Positions 1 to 10,500 of a DNA stretch of 64,000 nt are shown here, one piece after another. The notes under the pieces are model-generated. The model saw nothing but the letters and a program-made list of their open reading frames with translations. It made no database searches and had not been told where the DNA came from. The first letter of the stretch is position 1. Each line of letters opens with the position of its first letter. A program made the position numbers and the translations under genes. The stretch is from a virus: positions 1 through 64,000 of IMG/VR virus record IMGVR_UViG_3300035703_000072; one strand, given 5' to 3'.

Positions 1-646
1 GATAATTATCGGCGGCATTGGTTAAAGTATCGGCTAATTCTGTACCGCCACGCATTACATAACGATCTATTTCTTCTTTAAAATATCCGTATAAAAAAGC
101 GAACTGTTCCGGCTGTTGGCTTTTGAAGTACTCAAAAATCAATTCGCGCTGCTGCTTTTTGAAAAATTCTTTGTCGTCGTCCGAAAGCTCGTAGAAAATT
201 TCCCAACTGTCGGCCACTTCACCATTCATTTTGTAAAGCTTGGTTATACGGCGGAAGCCATCGGCATAACCATCTTCCTGGAACCAATATTTCTTTTCCG
301 AACTCCAAACGAGTTGATCATCTTTTTTATATTTTTTTTCACCTTTCAAACCTTTGTCGGCTAAAGTGCTATCGCGCTTGATGCCTTCCAGGTTATCCAA
401 TTGGATTAGCTTGTATGGCAATGCTGCCAATTCAGGATAAAGCACGTGAAGCGCAAGGCGGTGACCGAGTTCTTCTTCGGTAGTACCATCGTAATACGTG
501 CCGGTTTCCGAGTTGAAATACAAATTTTCGGAGCTGATTGTAGGCAGTATATCAGTTGATAGTTCAGGTTGTTCGCCCTCTGCAAAATAATTTGAACCGG
601 TTACTTTACCGGATTGGTCGAATAGGATGTATAGTTTGTCTGCCAT
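1..646 (-). CDS. Fibre-associated protein of prophage A (C-terminus outside window)
   Basis: The reading frame is open from the ATG at 646 to the window edge, giving 215 residues. The N-terminus (MADKLYILFD, then GSNYFAEGEQPELSTDILP at about residues 17-35) closely matches the N-terminus of the 147-residue protein at 46982-47425 in prophage B, where the same block reads GSNYFTPGEQPENSTDLLP. Both genes lie directly downstream of a fibre gene, which suggests a fibre accessory or chaperone role. The rest is charged and aromatic with no motif I recognise. The 2-base gap to the fibre stop implies co-translation. The gene is real; its function is inferred from position. Confidence 0.75.
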   Translation of the reverse strand, partial: MADKLYILFDQSGKVTGSNYFAEGEQPELSTDILPTISSENLYFNSETGTYYDGTTEEELGHRLALHVLYPELAALPYKLIQLDNLEGIKRDSTLADKGLKGEKKYKKDDQLVWSSEKKYWFQEDGYADGFRRITKLYKMNGEVADSWEIFYELSDDDKEFFKKQQRELIFEYFKSQQPEQFAFLYGYFKEEIDRYVMRGGTELADTLTNAADNY

Positions 647-648
647 GG

Positions 649-2655
649 TTAAATAATATCTGATGATGCGGTTGCTGATGAATCTCCAATTTCAAATCTT
701 TCGAAGTAAGCGCTATCAACGGTCATACCGGAAGCGGCAGATGAAATTGCTAATGAAGGAGTAATGTTTCCAGAACCATTACATATAAAATCAAGGTTGA
801 TAAACATTCTTCCGGCTGTTGCAGCTGAATTTGATGCAATTTGAGTTACCGAAAGCGAACTTAAACCTTGTAGTTGCGGAGTTGATAGAGCAGAAGAAAC
901 TAAACCTAATGCTTCACCACTTAAAAATGATGCAGTTGCAGTTCCTAAAATTCCAAAAGAAATATTTTTAGATACAGCTGGCAATGCCGAAAGATTTACC
1001 CACCCTAAAAGCTTGTACCTTTTTCCGGCCACAACCGGCATAGAACCATTTCCGGAAGCGCCTACATTAAAAATCTTTTGCAATGCAGTAGTATTATCGA
1101 GCGTTCTCGGCGTAGATTGCGACATCCAAGATGGCTTATCCAACTTAGCTGCACGCACATCAGTTAACTGCTTTTGGAGTTTTCCAATGGCCTGTAAAAG
1201 ATTATTTGTCGCTGTTACATCAGAACCGTCAGTAAATGAAATTCCGGTTAGTAAAGCATAATAAGTTAACTGTTGTAACTGAATATTACTTGTACCAACT
1301 ATTCTGTTAGCACCTGTTGAATAAAATCTTCCTCCATAAGTTCCTCCTAGAACCGGTATCCAAGAAAATGACACATCCAATCCGGTACGGAAATCTTGTG
1401 TACGAACCCATGGTCCTAATTGGTTAACGACCCAAAGACCGTTTTGAGTTTGATCTGTTTGTGATAAACACAATACAACATCACCGGTAACTAAGACTAT
1501 TGAACCAACTGTTAAATCCCCACTCAAAGAAACGTTTGTATCTATAGCAACACGCGCCGGTCTTTTTAATTTGATATTGTCGGTATAGCTTTGTGCTGTT
1601 GATAAAGCCGATGCAATAGCAGCCGCTTGTGCTGTTGATACCGGTTTGGATAAATCGGGAGTATTATCTACTTGATCTAAACCGAAAGCCGCTTTGGAAA
1701 GGTCTATCGCTTCATAAGTCAAAAGCCAACTCTCCGAGAAAGGATCTCCGTTTATTTTTTTCAATATAGCGGTGCCGGCGCGCAAAGTATATCCACTAAA
1801 TTCGTCAACAGTAACTCCATTAATTTGAATACTTGGATTGTTATCTACATCGGGGATGCAAAATAAATCTACTTCGGAAACATTATGGATTTTTAAAACG
1901 GTATTTACAGGGTAGAGCTCAGCCGGTAATAGAATAAAATCACCATCCTGGTTGTACACAAGTTTACCTCGGTCGTTAAGTTCCAAAATGGTTTCGCCAT
2001 CGCCATCGGATAAACGGATGGTGCGGTCGCCTTGGGCAAGCACTTGTGTTAGGGTTGGGGTTGTTCCTGATCCTCCGACTATCTGCTCCCAACCACCATC
2101 TTTTCTACCATAAATATTGCCATCCATTGGAGCTTCTCCTATGGTTTCAACGATAGTATCAAATGATGTTTCGGTAACATTTACCTGTGTTACTAATACT
2201 GTATTGAAAGGAATCGGTGGTCTTACAGCTATTTCTCCGGTATCTGTTTCGGTACCGGTAACTTTTAAAATAGAACCTCCGCTGTTCGCAACGATTATAT
2301 CAGTTCTTATCTTGTCTGGTGCTGCAAATGGAATATTTATTACTGTATCTTCACTTGAAAACAAATTGACACCATTAATTCTCCATTGAGCTCCCGCAGG
2401 TATTGTTACATCATTTCCATCAATAGTTATAGTTCCAACGCTTACTACTTCATTAACTGCAAATGTTTGAACTGCATCAATTATTTTTTGAATTTGAAGC
2501 TTTTGAGTAGTACCTCCAACCCTAACAGCAACGTATGAATTTAAAAGCAAATCAACTTGCTCATCTAATTCATCTATAGTTTTAGCGTTTGCAAGTATCT
2601 GATTATACTTCTCATTTATCTGAGTGACTAATGCTATAATCTGTTCTAGTTGCAT
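649..2655 (-). CDS. Tail fibre protein, 668 aa
   Basis: Last large late gene of prophage A before the fibre-associated gene. The N-terminus is helical (MQLEQIIALVTQINEKYNQ), as in fibre attachment regions. The middle, about residues 370-450, has the pattern typical of phage tail fibres: PARVAIDTNVSLSG, a GDVVLCLSQTDQTQNGLWVV stretch and a following WVRTQDF. The last 160 residues form a beta-rich tip (VAGKRYKLLGWV, AVSKNISFGILGTATA) homologous to the end of the fibre at 47425-48363 in prophage B. Probably receptor binding. It has its own upstream promoter and palindrome. Assignment rests on domain pattern and position. Confidence 0.8.
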   Translation of the reverse strand: MQLEQIIALVTQINEKYNQILANAKTIDELDEQVDLLLNSYVAVRVGGTTQKLQIQKIIDAVQTFAVNEVVSVGTITIDGNDVTIPAGAQWRINGVNLFSSEDTVINIPFAAPDKIRTDIIVANSGGSILKVTGTETDTGEIAVRPPIPFNTVLVTQVNVTETSFDTIVETIGEAPMDGNIYGRKDGGWEQIVGGSGTTPTLTQVLAQGDRTIRLSDGDGETILELNDRGKLVYNQDGDFILLPAELYPVNTVLKIHNVSEVDLFCIPDVDNNPSIQINGVTVDEFSGYTLRAGTAILKKINGDPFSESWLLTYEAIDLSKAAFGLDQVDNTPDLSKPVSTAQAAAIASALSTAQSYTDNIKLKRPARVAIDTNVSLSGDLTVGSIVLVTGDVVLCLSQTDQTQNGLWVVNQLGPWVRTQDFRTGLDVSFSWIPVLGGTYGGRFYSTGANRIVGTSNIQLQQLTYYALLTGISFTDGSDVTATNNLLQAIGKLQKQLTDVRAAKLDKPSWMSQSTPRTLDNTTALQKIFNVGASGNGSMPVVAGKRYKLLGWVNLSALPAVSKNISFGILGTATASFLSGEALGLVSSALSTPQLQGLSSLSVTQIASNSAATAGRMFINLDFICNGSGNITPSLAISSAASGMTVDSAYFERFEIGDSSATASSDII

Positions 2656-2677
2656 GGTCTATTTTTTTTGATTTGAA

Positions 2678-2708
2678 CAAATTTACTATTTTTATTTAGA
2701 CTAAATAA
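2678..2708 (-). promoter_or_regulatory. Promoter of the fibre operon with palindromic box
   Basis: On the minus strand a TAAATTTG element (2678-2685) matches the Bacteroidota -7 consensus and lies 22 bases before the fibre ATG. Six bases upstream is a perfect 17-bp palindrome, TTATTTAG-N-CTAAATAA (2692-2708). The same palindrome lies upstream of the capsid operon at 17592-17608. I infer a binding site for a late-gene regulator. Confidence 0.55.
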
Positions 2709-2758
2709 GAATAAGATAAAATTATTAATTGCTGCAAAACAATTCATTACACTTTTCG

Positions 2759-2766
2759 TAGTTTTG
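2759..2766 (+). promoter_or_regulatory. Candidate -7 element for the plus-strand moron
   Basis: TAGTTTTG fits TAnnTTTG exactly, on the strand of the two small plus genes. No good -33 TTG lies at the right spacing. It ends only five bases before the first ATG of the moron, so the transcript would be almost leaderless or translation may start at the internal Met codon at 2787. Confidence 0.4.
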
Positions 2767-2771
2767 TATCT

Positions 2772-2960
2772 ATGGGATTTCTCTTAATGCTTTTTATACT
2801 TTGCGTTGGCGGTTGTTGGCTATTGGCCAAACTGTTTGGCGAGGCTATGTTTGGAAAATCAGACAACAAGAACACTTATGTTGACAAATCAGTACACCAC
2901 CACTACCACGACAACAGAAGTATTAATGTTGATGGGGAAACTTTTAAAAAATTGAAGTGA
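2772..2960 (+). CDS. Small membrane protein, moron gene 1
   Basis: 62 residues, opposite in strand to the surrounding tail genes. An N-terminal hydrophobic segment (MGFLLMLFILCVGGCWLLAKLF, residues 1-22; two Cys) is followed by a polar tail containing HHHYHD (about residues 43-48) and VDGETFKKLK at the end. The start could also be the Met at residue 6. The stop overlaps the next ATG by one base (TGATG), so the two genes form a coupled unit closed by a terminator. This layout is that of a moron expressed in the lysogen. Surface exclusion is a possibility, not shown by the sequence. Confidence 0.6.
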   Translation: MGFLLMLFILCVGGCWLLAKLFGEAMFGKSDNKNTYVDKSVHHHYHDNRSINVDGETFKKLK

Positions 2961-3136
2961 TGAGTAATTTTAGTGACTTTATAAATGCTTTACATTCTAA
3001 CTTACAAGATGATTTAAAAGCATTGGAAGAAAGTGATTTAAAGACAACAAATGTTGAGGCTTATAATGAAAAAATGATTTCTATTAAATCTAAAATTGAA
3101 GTTGTTGCATATATTTTTGATGAATGTTTTGATTAA
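2960..3136 (+). CDS. Small acidic protein, moron gene 2 (58 aa)
   Basis: ATG at 2960 overlaps the upstream stop by one base; the frame ends with TAA at 3134-3136. The product is a small, acidic, probably all-helical protein (MSNFSDFINALHSNLQDDL at the N-terminus, YIFDECFD at the C-terminus) with no signal or membrane segment. Coupling to the membrane protein upstream suggests the two act together. I recognise no family. Coding status is supported by the tight overlap and by the terminator 26 bases after the stop. Confidence 0.55.
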   Translation: MSNFSDFINALHSNLQDDLKALEESDLKTTNVEAYNEKMISIKSKIEVVAYIFDECFD

Positions 3137-3161
3137 TTTTTACCAACCATACCACAAAAAG

Positions 3162-3188
3162 AAACCCGCCAATTACAGCGGGTTTTTT
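3162..3188. terminator. Terminator between moron and tail gene
   Basis: AAACCCGC (3162-3169) pairs with GCGGGTTT (3178-3185) across an 8-base loop and is followed by a T run on plus. On minus an A-flanked stem precedes AAA-rich sequence complementary to a T run, so it could act in both directions between the convergent moron and the gene ending at 3218. Confidence 0.75.
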
Positions 3189-3217
3189 CGTGTGCAAAGA
3201 TTATTTGCATTCGGGAA

Positions 3218-5266
3218 TTAGTAAGCAATAAAGCCATTATCGCCTTCAATAAATCCTGGTATTTCAGCATTGGAAGCGTTGCCGGCTCCAAAGGTACTAC
3301 CATCGGAATTGTAAACCCCACCGCCTTTAAGCATTGTGGCTTTTAAAACGTAAAGGTTAGAATCTTCAAGCGGTCCGTCCGTTTCAAAGTCACCGTTTTT
3401 AATATACTTCACACCATTAATGTAAACGTTTTTATGGGATAGTGCAGCCATTAGTTTACGCCAAATTTCTTTTGTTGTTGGCTCAAATATAAATCGGTCA
3501 CCCTCGTATAAATCGGCGCTTAAAAGCAATGCGCTTGTGTCGGTTTTATGCATTGTGCTTTCCTGCTCTACAACACCTTCAATTTTGGTATAAATTGGTC
3601 GAATTCTGTGACGAATACCCGAAGCATAATAAACATCGTTATTCTCGTCATTCCAATAGTTGATATCCAAAGTATTTACATGTCTAACAGCCACATCTAT
3701 TTGTTCTGATAAAAATTGAATGCTTTGGAAATTATCGTCTGTACAATCAATCCTTACCTTAATTGACTCGTCAATATATGCCGACATATCAATATCAAAT
3801 TGGAATACATCAAATGGATAGACGTCATAAACTGATCCGACAATCACTGTTAATTCAGACAATGCAAATGATTCAGTAATAACCAAAACATCGGCATTTT
3901 TGTTTTCATCAAAGAAAACGCGTTCTATCAAAAACCAAGAACTCCCAATACTAACATAGTTTCCAGCAAGACCCCACTCCGGAACCAATCCATTTAAATT
4001 ATGAAATGCGTTTGCAACTCCAGTGTCATAATCATAGATGTTACCGCTAGTAAAATAAATGCCGACCTTTCCATTGCCTAAATCATATTTCCTAGCGTCT
4101 CTTTTGTCTTTCAATCCTCTGAATGAAGTTACTTGCGTAACCGGTACCGAAATCTCTGATAGGTCCTCTCTTACTACTTTTACCGAGTGATTACCATAAT
4201 TCGATTTGAATTGTGTGGTGATAACATCTGCTGTTTGAAATAACTGTACTTCATGGTAAGGGATTCCAACCTCAACCTCGCAGCTCAATGTGTTTTCATC
4301 TGTTTTGTAATTGGCAGAATCTCCAAATGTTATTCTTTGTGCAAATCGGATTGAGTTTGATTTGCTGATGGCAAAAAATGGAACGTTTACATTGTTATCG
4401 CTAACCGTAAAATCTTTAGTAAAAGAACATCCTAAATGGTCGCGAACATGAAGCGTGTAATCATCAGGGGTTAGCCCTGAAAATATGTTTGATGTTTGCC
4501 AAGTATCTCCATCAAGAGAATACTCTAAATCAAGCCCTGATGTATTTACATTGCTAACGGTAACGGTTGAACCATTTGGCGAGTTAATGAAACTCAAAGA
4601 GAAATTGAATTCGCTAAGTAAAGAAGGTGTAATTATCGGTTGTACAATAAAATCAAATCCACCCGAAACAGTTGCTCCTAAATTCAATGATGAATTTCTT
4701 TGAGCTCTAAAAGTAAATGGATTGTCTGTGTTATCAAGAACCTCAACACCATTATAGCTATATTGTCCGGCTAAAATACTGGTTGTAACAGTTACCATAA
4801 CGTCCGAACAAGGTCCGCCCATTTCCCATATTTCAGACTCTGAGAATTCAATATTTGTCACTTCAAATACTGGAGCCGCTTCTTCGTTAATGATTTCAAC
4901 ACTAACACCCGCAGGAAGTGATGAAGTTGAAAACTCTGCCCCGCCATAATTAGCCTCAATTGTTACAGTTCCCAAGCCGCTACCCGAAGCTCCATTGGTT
5001 GATGTAACGGTAAAAAGTCCGGTGCTATTGTGGTCTAGGTTAAAAGCAGTCTTGTAATTTTCGGATACAAATCCCGATCTGACCATTACCGGTTCGCCCG
5101 GTTCCCCAATATCATAAAGCTGTGGTATTTTAACTTGATTGGCAGCTATTCTATTGGTTTTAAAAGCTTCTAACATATTGAGCGATAAAGAACTCTCAAA
5201 TATTCTAAATGAGGAATTCAAAACTGGAATGTCCTCGAAAGTGATGATGATTTTACTGTTTGCCAT
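3218..5266 (-). CDS. Tail-tip/baseplate protein with SprB-like repeat, 682 aa
   Basis: Large virion protein between the 759-residue tail protein and the moron. The N-terminal 230 residues are beta-rich (KIIITFEDIPVLNSSFRIF at the start). At about residues 240-300 one module reads LEYSLDGDTWQTSNIFSGL, then DYTLHVRDHLGC, the pattern of the SprB repeat of gliding-motility adhesins and other Bacteroidota surface proteins. The C-terminal half looks like a phage tail scaffold, ending in a Gly-rich stretch (MLKGGGVYNSDGSTFG). I infer a host-contact protein. The 3-base gap to the upstream gene shows co-translation. Confidence 0.65.
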   Translation of the reverse strand: MANSKIIITFEDIPVLNSSFRIFESSLSLNMLEAFKTNRIAANQVKIPQLYDIGEPGEPVMVRSGFVSENYKTAFNLDHNSTGLFTVTSTNGASGSGLGTVTIEANYGGAEFSTSSLPAGVSVEIINEEAAPVFEVTNIEFSESEIWEMGGPCSDVMVTVTTSILAGQYSYNGVEVLDNTDNPFTFRAQRNSSLNLGATVSGGFDFIVQPIITPSLLSEFNFSLSFINSPNGSTVTVSNVNTSGLDLEYSLDGDTWQTSNIFSGLTPDDYTLHVRDHLGCSFTKDFTVSDNNVNVPFFAISKSNSIRFAQRITFGDSANYKTDENTLSCEVEVGIPYHEVQLFQTADVITTQFKSNYGNHSVKVVREDLSEISVPVTQVTSFRGLKDKRDARKYDLGNGKVGIYFTSGNIYDYDTGVANAFHNLNGLVPEWGLAGNYVSIGSSWFLIERVFFDENKNADVLVITESFALSELTVIVGSVYDVYPFDVFQFDIDMSAYIDESIKVRIDCTDDNFQSIQFLSEQIDVAVRHVNTLDINYWNDENNDVYYASGIRHRIRPIYTKIEGVVEQESTMHKTDTSALLLSADLYEGDRFIFEPTTKEIWRKLMAALSHKNVYINGVKYIKNGDFETDGPLEDSNLYVLKATMLKGGGVYNSDGSTFGAGNASNAEIPGFIEGDNGFIAY

Positions 5267-5269
5267 AAT

Positions 5270-7549
5270 TTAACGATTTGATTTTAATACTTTCCATTGG
5301 CCTTTGTCGTTTGGTTTTAGATTGAATAAAAACCCTCTCTCCCATCGGCCATCGCTTACTTGATACTCTACTGTTCCATACATATTTGGAATTTCATTGC
5401 CTTGAATAACTGTGGTTCCTTGAACCATTTGCATAACATCAAAGTCGCATTCATGCTCAAATTCAACCCATTCAGCAACAAATCTCGGCGTTCCAAGTTC
5501 TGAATTGATGATGTTACCGTTTTCAACATATTCATTTCTCCCTATCAGCTTTGTTTTTAACTGACTATTAGCCGTTGATGAACCATAGCGAACATAGTCC
5601 ATTGGGTACTTAGCCAATCCGGCAGCGATAACCCAGCCATGATTTAATAGCATATTAAACGGTGAAAATCGTAAACTATCAGCTGTATCCGGAGAAAAGA
5701 TTCCTGTTGGAGCTTGTTCGAAATCATCTTGCCATTTTCTTTGAACAAAAGTATTGGCTGCTGTTTTCTTCAAGTCTAAAAACCATACATCTTCATCGTA
5801 TTGAGTGTCTAATGTAGAATCCAGTTCAAGTGGTTTTCTTCGGCAAAATTCTTTACCGTAACTGTCGGCTCTATACTTTGAAATTCTTGAAAATGTAGCC
5901 TTTACAGATTTAATTACTGTTGTAAAATTTGATTTTCCATTCGGCTCGTCAAGACCTTGGGCTTCGGAATAGTTGCCTCCTAATTCATAACCCATTTGTA
6001 TAGCACTGGCATAATAATCAACAGCTTCACTTCTTTTGATATTTTTGACCTGATTAGGCAGCCTAATAGTCACATTGCTATTGAAAAAATAGCCATAAGG
6101 TTCAATTCTAAGCCTTTCTTTGTTGTTGATTTCCTCGATACCCATTCCAACATTATGAACAGCAATACAAGAAGTTATGGCATCTTTAAGGCTTGTTGTT
6201 AATGGCTTGAACAGATTAGGGTCTGTTTCTGTTGATAAAGGATATTTATCAAAGTTTCTTATCCAAAATCCATGAGTATTTGCAACGTGCGCTCCTGGTC
6301 CATTTTCGGCATAACCTAATTCTGTTCTGCCATAAAATTTTGAGTAAAAAGCATTCTTGCTGGAACTACATATTTCGACCAACCTATCAAGAAGATCATG
6401 CGTGAAGATAAATTTTGATTTTGATGGCTCAAAGTGACTGTCCTCTTCAACAAATAAATCACCGTCGAAATCTGTCATTCTTACATAAAATCTTGCTCTG
6501 CTTGAAGCATAGTTTTTTAAGTCGGCTTCAAGCAATATTTCCAAAGCAACACTATCACCTTGCTCTACTGTAATGTTTTTTTCAAAATCGGGAATTGAAA
6601 GCAATTGATTATGAATATTCAAAACATTGCTATTGTAAACTAAAGCGCCTTCATTAGTTCCGGCTCCAATATGCAACAATGATATCCTTTCTTTTACGTC
6701 GAAATCAATGCTATTTTGATAAGTAGTAAGGTTTATTTTGAAGTAAGCCCAATTCCACTCTGTACTTCCGTTTATGGTATTGAGGCCGTCATAAATGAAT
6801 GGCTTTAGCTTAATATTCCTTCCTTTTACGGTTAAATCTCTAGTCCTGTCAAAATCGGCTAAAATCATCATTCCCGCCGAACCGCTTTGATCGTTACCAT
6901 TTGAAAAGCCGGAAACAGACTTCGCTTGTTCATGGGATTGTGAAACTAAATTTAAAGGAAATCCGGTAGCCTTACTTCTTGTATTACCGTCGTCAGAATA
7001 AACACCAAGCGTAACTTCATTTAAATTGTCGTTATGCTCCCATTTTGACTTTAAAAATATTCTTCTACCGTCCAATGATACTTCATTGATAAGTAACGGA
7101 TCCATAGGTTTACCATCCATTGTATCTGGTCGGTCGATTTCAACGCTTTCAGATTCTCTAGCTTTAATAAGCTGTTCTAATCCTCCTGAATTGAACTTTA
7201 TTTGAACCTGTTCATTCTCAAAGTTCCAAGTTGACATATCTAAATAACCCCAATATGTTCTTACCCAACGGTCTGTTCTAGGGTGCTTTTCGTATTTGGT
7301 AAGCTTTAATGATGCGTTGATGCCCAAAACTTCCCGGGCAAAATTAATGTAATCGGCACCGTCCTCAATAAATTTTAAATTGTTTGAGAATTTAGGAAAT
7401 ATGCCATGATACTCGGTGTTTCTAGCATATTCTTTTTCGTCATTATTCCATCCGATAGGCTCTGTTATAACCAAATCATCGAACCCATCTGATTGACAAC
7501 TTAAAACATACTTTACCCTGTCATTAAAAGCCTGGTTTATATTACTCAT
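5270..7549 (-). CDS. Distal tail protein, 759 aa
   Basis: Follows the tape measure with a 4-base ATGA overlap (7546-7549), the usual place of distal tail/tail-associated proteins in siphoviruses. The sequence is rich in Asn, Tyr and aromatic residues with a beta-sandwich look (MSNINQAFNDRVKYVLSCQS at the start; WERGFLFNLKPNDKGQWKV near the end). The 855-residue protein at 58064-60631 adjacent to the prophage B tape measure is a positional counterpart, but I see no clear sequence match. No catalytic motif found. Confidence 0.6.
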   Translation of the reverse strand: MSNINQAFNDRVKYVLSCQSDGFDDLVITEPIGWNNDEKEYARNTEYHGIFPKFSNNLKFIEDGADYINFAREVLGINASLKLTKYEKHPRTDRWVRTYWGYLDMSTWNFENEQVQIKFNSGGLEQLIKARESESVEIDRPDTMDGKPMDPLLINEVSLDGRRIFLKSKWEHNDNLNEVTLGVYSDDGNTRSKATGFPLNLVSQSHEQAKSVSGFSNGNDQSGSAGMMILADFDRTRDLTVKGRNIKLKPFIYDGLNTINGSTEWNWAYFKINLTTYQNSIDFDVKERISLLHIGAGTNEGALVYNSNVLNIHNQLLSIPDFEKNITVEQGDSVALEILLEADLKNYASSRARFYVRMTDFDGDLFVEEDSHFEPSKSKFIFTHDLLDRLVEICSSSKNAFYSKFYGRTELGYAENGPGAHVANTHGFWIRNFDKYPLSTETDPNLFKPLTTSLKDAITSCIAVHNVGMGIEEINNKERLRIEPYGYFFNSNVTIRLPNQVKNIKRSEAVDYYASAIQMGYELGGNYSEAQGLDEPNGKSNFTTVIKSVKATFSRISKYRADSYGKEFCRRKPLELDSTLDTQYDEDVWFLDLKKTAANTFVQRKWQDDFEQAPTGIFSPDTADSLRFSPFNMLLNHGWVIAAGLAKYPMDYVRYGSSTANSQLKTKLIGRNEYVENGNIINSELGTPRFVAEWVEFEHECDFDVMQMVQGTTVIQGNEIPNMYGTVEYQVSDGRWERGFLFNLKPNDKGQWKVLKSNR

Positions 7550-10500
7550 GGTCTATTCCAATTTATATTTGACATTCTCCAAATCTGATATCCAAAATCA
7601 ATTTTGTTATTGATGATAGGTTTGTTTTTTCTAACAGCATCTGTGTTTCGTTTTAGCTCCTCTAATAGTTCGGCGGAATAACCCGAATCATTGTTCATTA
7701 TGATGTAATCTTTAGTTTTTGAACTTTGATTTTCAAGACTTTCAATTATTGAAGCGTTTACATAATCTTCATAAGCGCCAATGGAAGAGTGTACCTTTTG
7801 ACCTTTGGCCAACTTTACAAGGGTTGGTTTGCTTGGAGTAACAATTGGATTTGAACCATCCGGATCAGATAGAACCTCTTTCTTATATCCGTCCCCAACA
7901 ATCGCCCATTCTTCCGGACCATCTTTACGACCGGTTTTATATTTTGGCAAAGGAGTGGCAAGTAATGTTGCTAACTGAACGGCTCCGATACCTGCATAAA
8001 TAGCAGCAATTGCATTAGCAGAAATACCAAAGTCAAATTTTGGAACCTGAGCCAATGCAGAGATTACAGCTAATGAAGTAGCTCCAATAATTTGAGCTGC
8101 TTGGGTAGCTTTTTGGAAAACTGCAGCATCATATTCGGCCTTGCGTTTCTTTTTTTCCAATGCAACTCGCTTTCTTTCCCTTTCGTTTTCCAATAATGTT
8201 TTCAAAGCTTCATTGTTTCCAGCGGCTTCTATTTCACGATTGTAGTAATCATCATTGGCTTGAATTTCAGCGTCTATATTTGATATTTTAGCAGCAAACA
8301 AGGCATTGGCAAAATCAAGAAGCGCGTCTCTTAACTGCATCCCGATTTCTTTCATTTGCTCGTTAAACTGTTCTTGGGCAATAGCTCTCTCGTCTAAATT
8401 TTCCTTAAAGTCATCGGTTTGTAAAGCATTAAGATCGGTTTGCGCCTTAGCGAGTTTGTTTTCGAGCTCTTTCCTTTTTTCTGTTGAAATCCTTGCGCTA
8501 GCTTCTTTTTCAGAATCTGCATTTAATAAACCTTGAAGTTCATTGATTTGAAGTTGGAGCGCTTCTTTTGCTGCGTTCTTTTTTATTTCAATCAATCTTC
8601 TCTGATGCTCTTCTTCCGCTTGTTGAATTAGTTTATTATTGCCATTGGCAGCTTCTAAGGCATTTCTATAAAGAATGTTTTCAGCATCGAGTGTTTTTTG
8701 CATTTTGGTATCTTCTGCCAACAACTGAGCATCAATACCTTTTTGAACTCTGGCCACTTCACTATCAATAATGGCTTGCTTATCGGTCGCTCCTTTTTCC
8801 TCCAATGCTTTTTTCTCAGCATAGTACTTTTCAAGGATAAGCTTTTCCTCGTTGGTAAGTTTCTCGTTAGCAACTTTACCGGAAATTATAGATTCAATTC
8901 TAGCCTGAGCATCCTTTTTATAAATTGCTAGCTTTTCCTTTGACAAATCCTCAAGACCATCTTTTTCAAGTGCATTTCTAAGTAAATCATACCGCAAGGT
9001 TTCCCCATTCTTAGACTCTTGAAGTTGCTGAATTTCAAGCAATGCATTAATTCGTTCTTCATTGGTAGCATTCTCTGAATCAATAATTTTTTGATTGTTG
9101 TTGATTTCGTTTTGGTAACGGAATTGGCTCAACTGATAAATGGCATCGTTTACTTTCTTAGCGTTCTTCAATCCGTTGTCTTGCTTTTCTTTCTCAGCTC
9201 TAGCAGTAGAATAGATTTGTTCGCGTTCAGCTGTCAATGCAGCAATTTTAGCCTTAATAGCGCGACCTTCTTTTCCGCTTTTATCCGAAAGACCTTTTAC
9301 AAGTTCCTCTTGTGCTTTGATTTCAGCGTCTATAACCTCGATTGTTCTTGGGAGATTGGCAACTTTATTATTAACTCTGGCATCTTCTGCTTTGGCAGTT
9401 TCTTTTTCAGCTTGGCTTAGGCCTTTCAAGTCAGCAAGTCTTCCTTTTGATAGGATTGCCTCAGTTTTGTAAACCGAAAGCTTTCTTTCTTCTTGAGCTA
9501 TGAATGCAGTTGTAATACTACCTTCTCCTTCGTATTTTCTATAATTTTGAAGAGCTTTTGTTTGAAATTTAATCTGATCTGCCAACTCTTTTTGAAGCTT
9601 TATTTCATCATTGATAGCTTTCTTTTTGTCTATTTCAAGGACTTTTGCATTTTCTTTATTGTATTCTGCTAATAATTTTTCGTTTAGCTTTAAAGCTTCT
9701 CCGTATTTATTTACAGCTGTAACCGCTCCGGGAACTACTTTAGCCAACTCGCTAACAATCCTTTGCATTTCCTTTTGTTCTTCAGCTGTTAACTTGGTTT
9801 CTCCACCTAGTTTTTTAGCCTTTTCTTGAAGCTCACCATATCTATCAGTAAGTTGTTTAGTAGAAGCGGCTGTTTTGGTTAATTGCTCTCTGTTTTTTAA
9901 AAAGTTTTCGGAGCTTTCCTTTGTTCTGGCCGCTGTGACATCAACCGATTCATTGAATTTATCTAAAGCGTAAATAGCTGATGCAAGAGCGGTTATAATC
10001 AACATAAGAGCATTTGCCTTTAAGGCTGTATTAAATCTTTGCCATGCGGTTGTTGCTCCAGTTGTAGCCACTGTATTAGCTGTTTGTGCTGCGGTTCCGG
10101 CTACTGTTGCTGTCGTATTTGCTGTTTGAGCTACGGTGGTTTCAACAGTGCCCAAGGCTAAAAGCTTTTGTTGTAGTGATGCGACTACCAAAGCAGCTCT
10201 ATAAGCTAACCATGCAGTAGTAATTATAGTGAGAACATCAATAATAGTTTTCAAATTCCCGGATAAAAATCTGATTCCGCCGGATAAAGCAGAACTTGCT
10301 CCACTGGCTTCGTTTGTATCGAGAATGTAATCTTCCCAAGCAGAAGAAAGGATTTTCAACTCTGAATCCAAAGACTTCAATTGCTTATCGGTCAATGATT
10401 TTAAAGCACCTTCTGAATTCTCATAAGCCAAAGTACTTTCGTTGATTTTCTCAGTATTGTTGGCTAAAATCAAACCAATTTTACCGGCTTCCGCACCGAA

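Noticed and set aside
3133-3321. Small minus ORF across the terminator
   Set aside because: Overlaps the 3' end of the tail gene in another frame and reads through the terminator hairpin.
9091-9420. Plus-strand ORF of 109 codons inside the tape measure gene
   Set aside because: Antisense shadow of coiled-coil codons, Phe/Ser-rich, no promoter or neighbours on that strand. The same holds for plus ORFs at 10904-11200 and 17005-17382.
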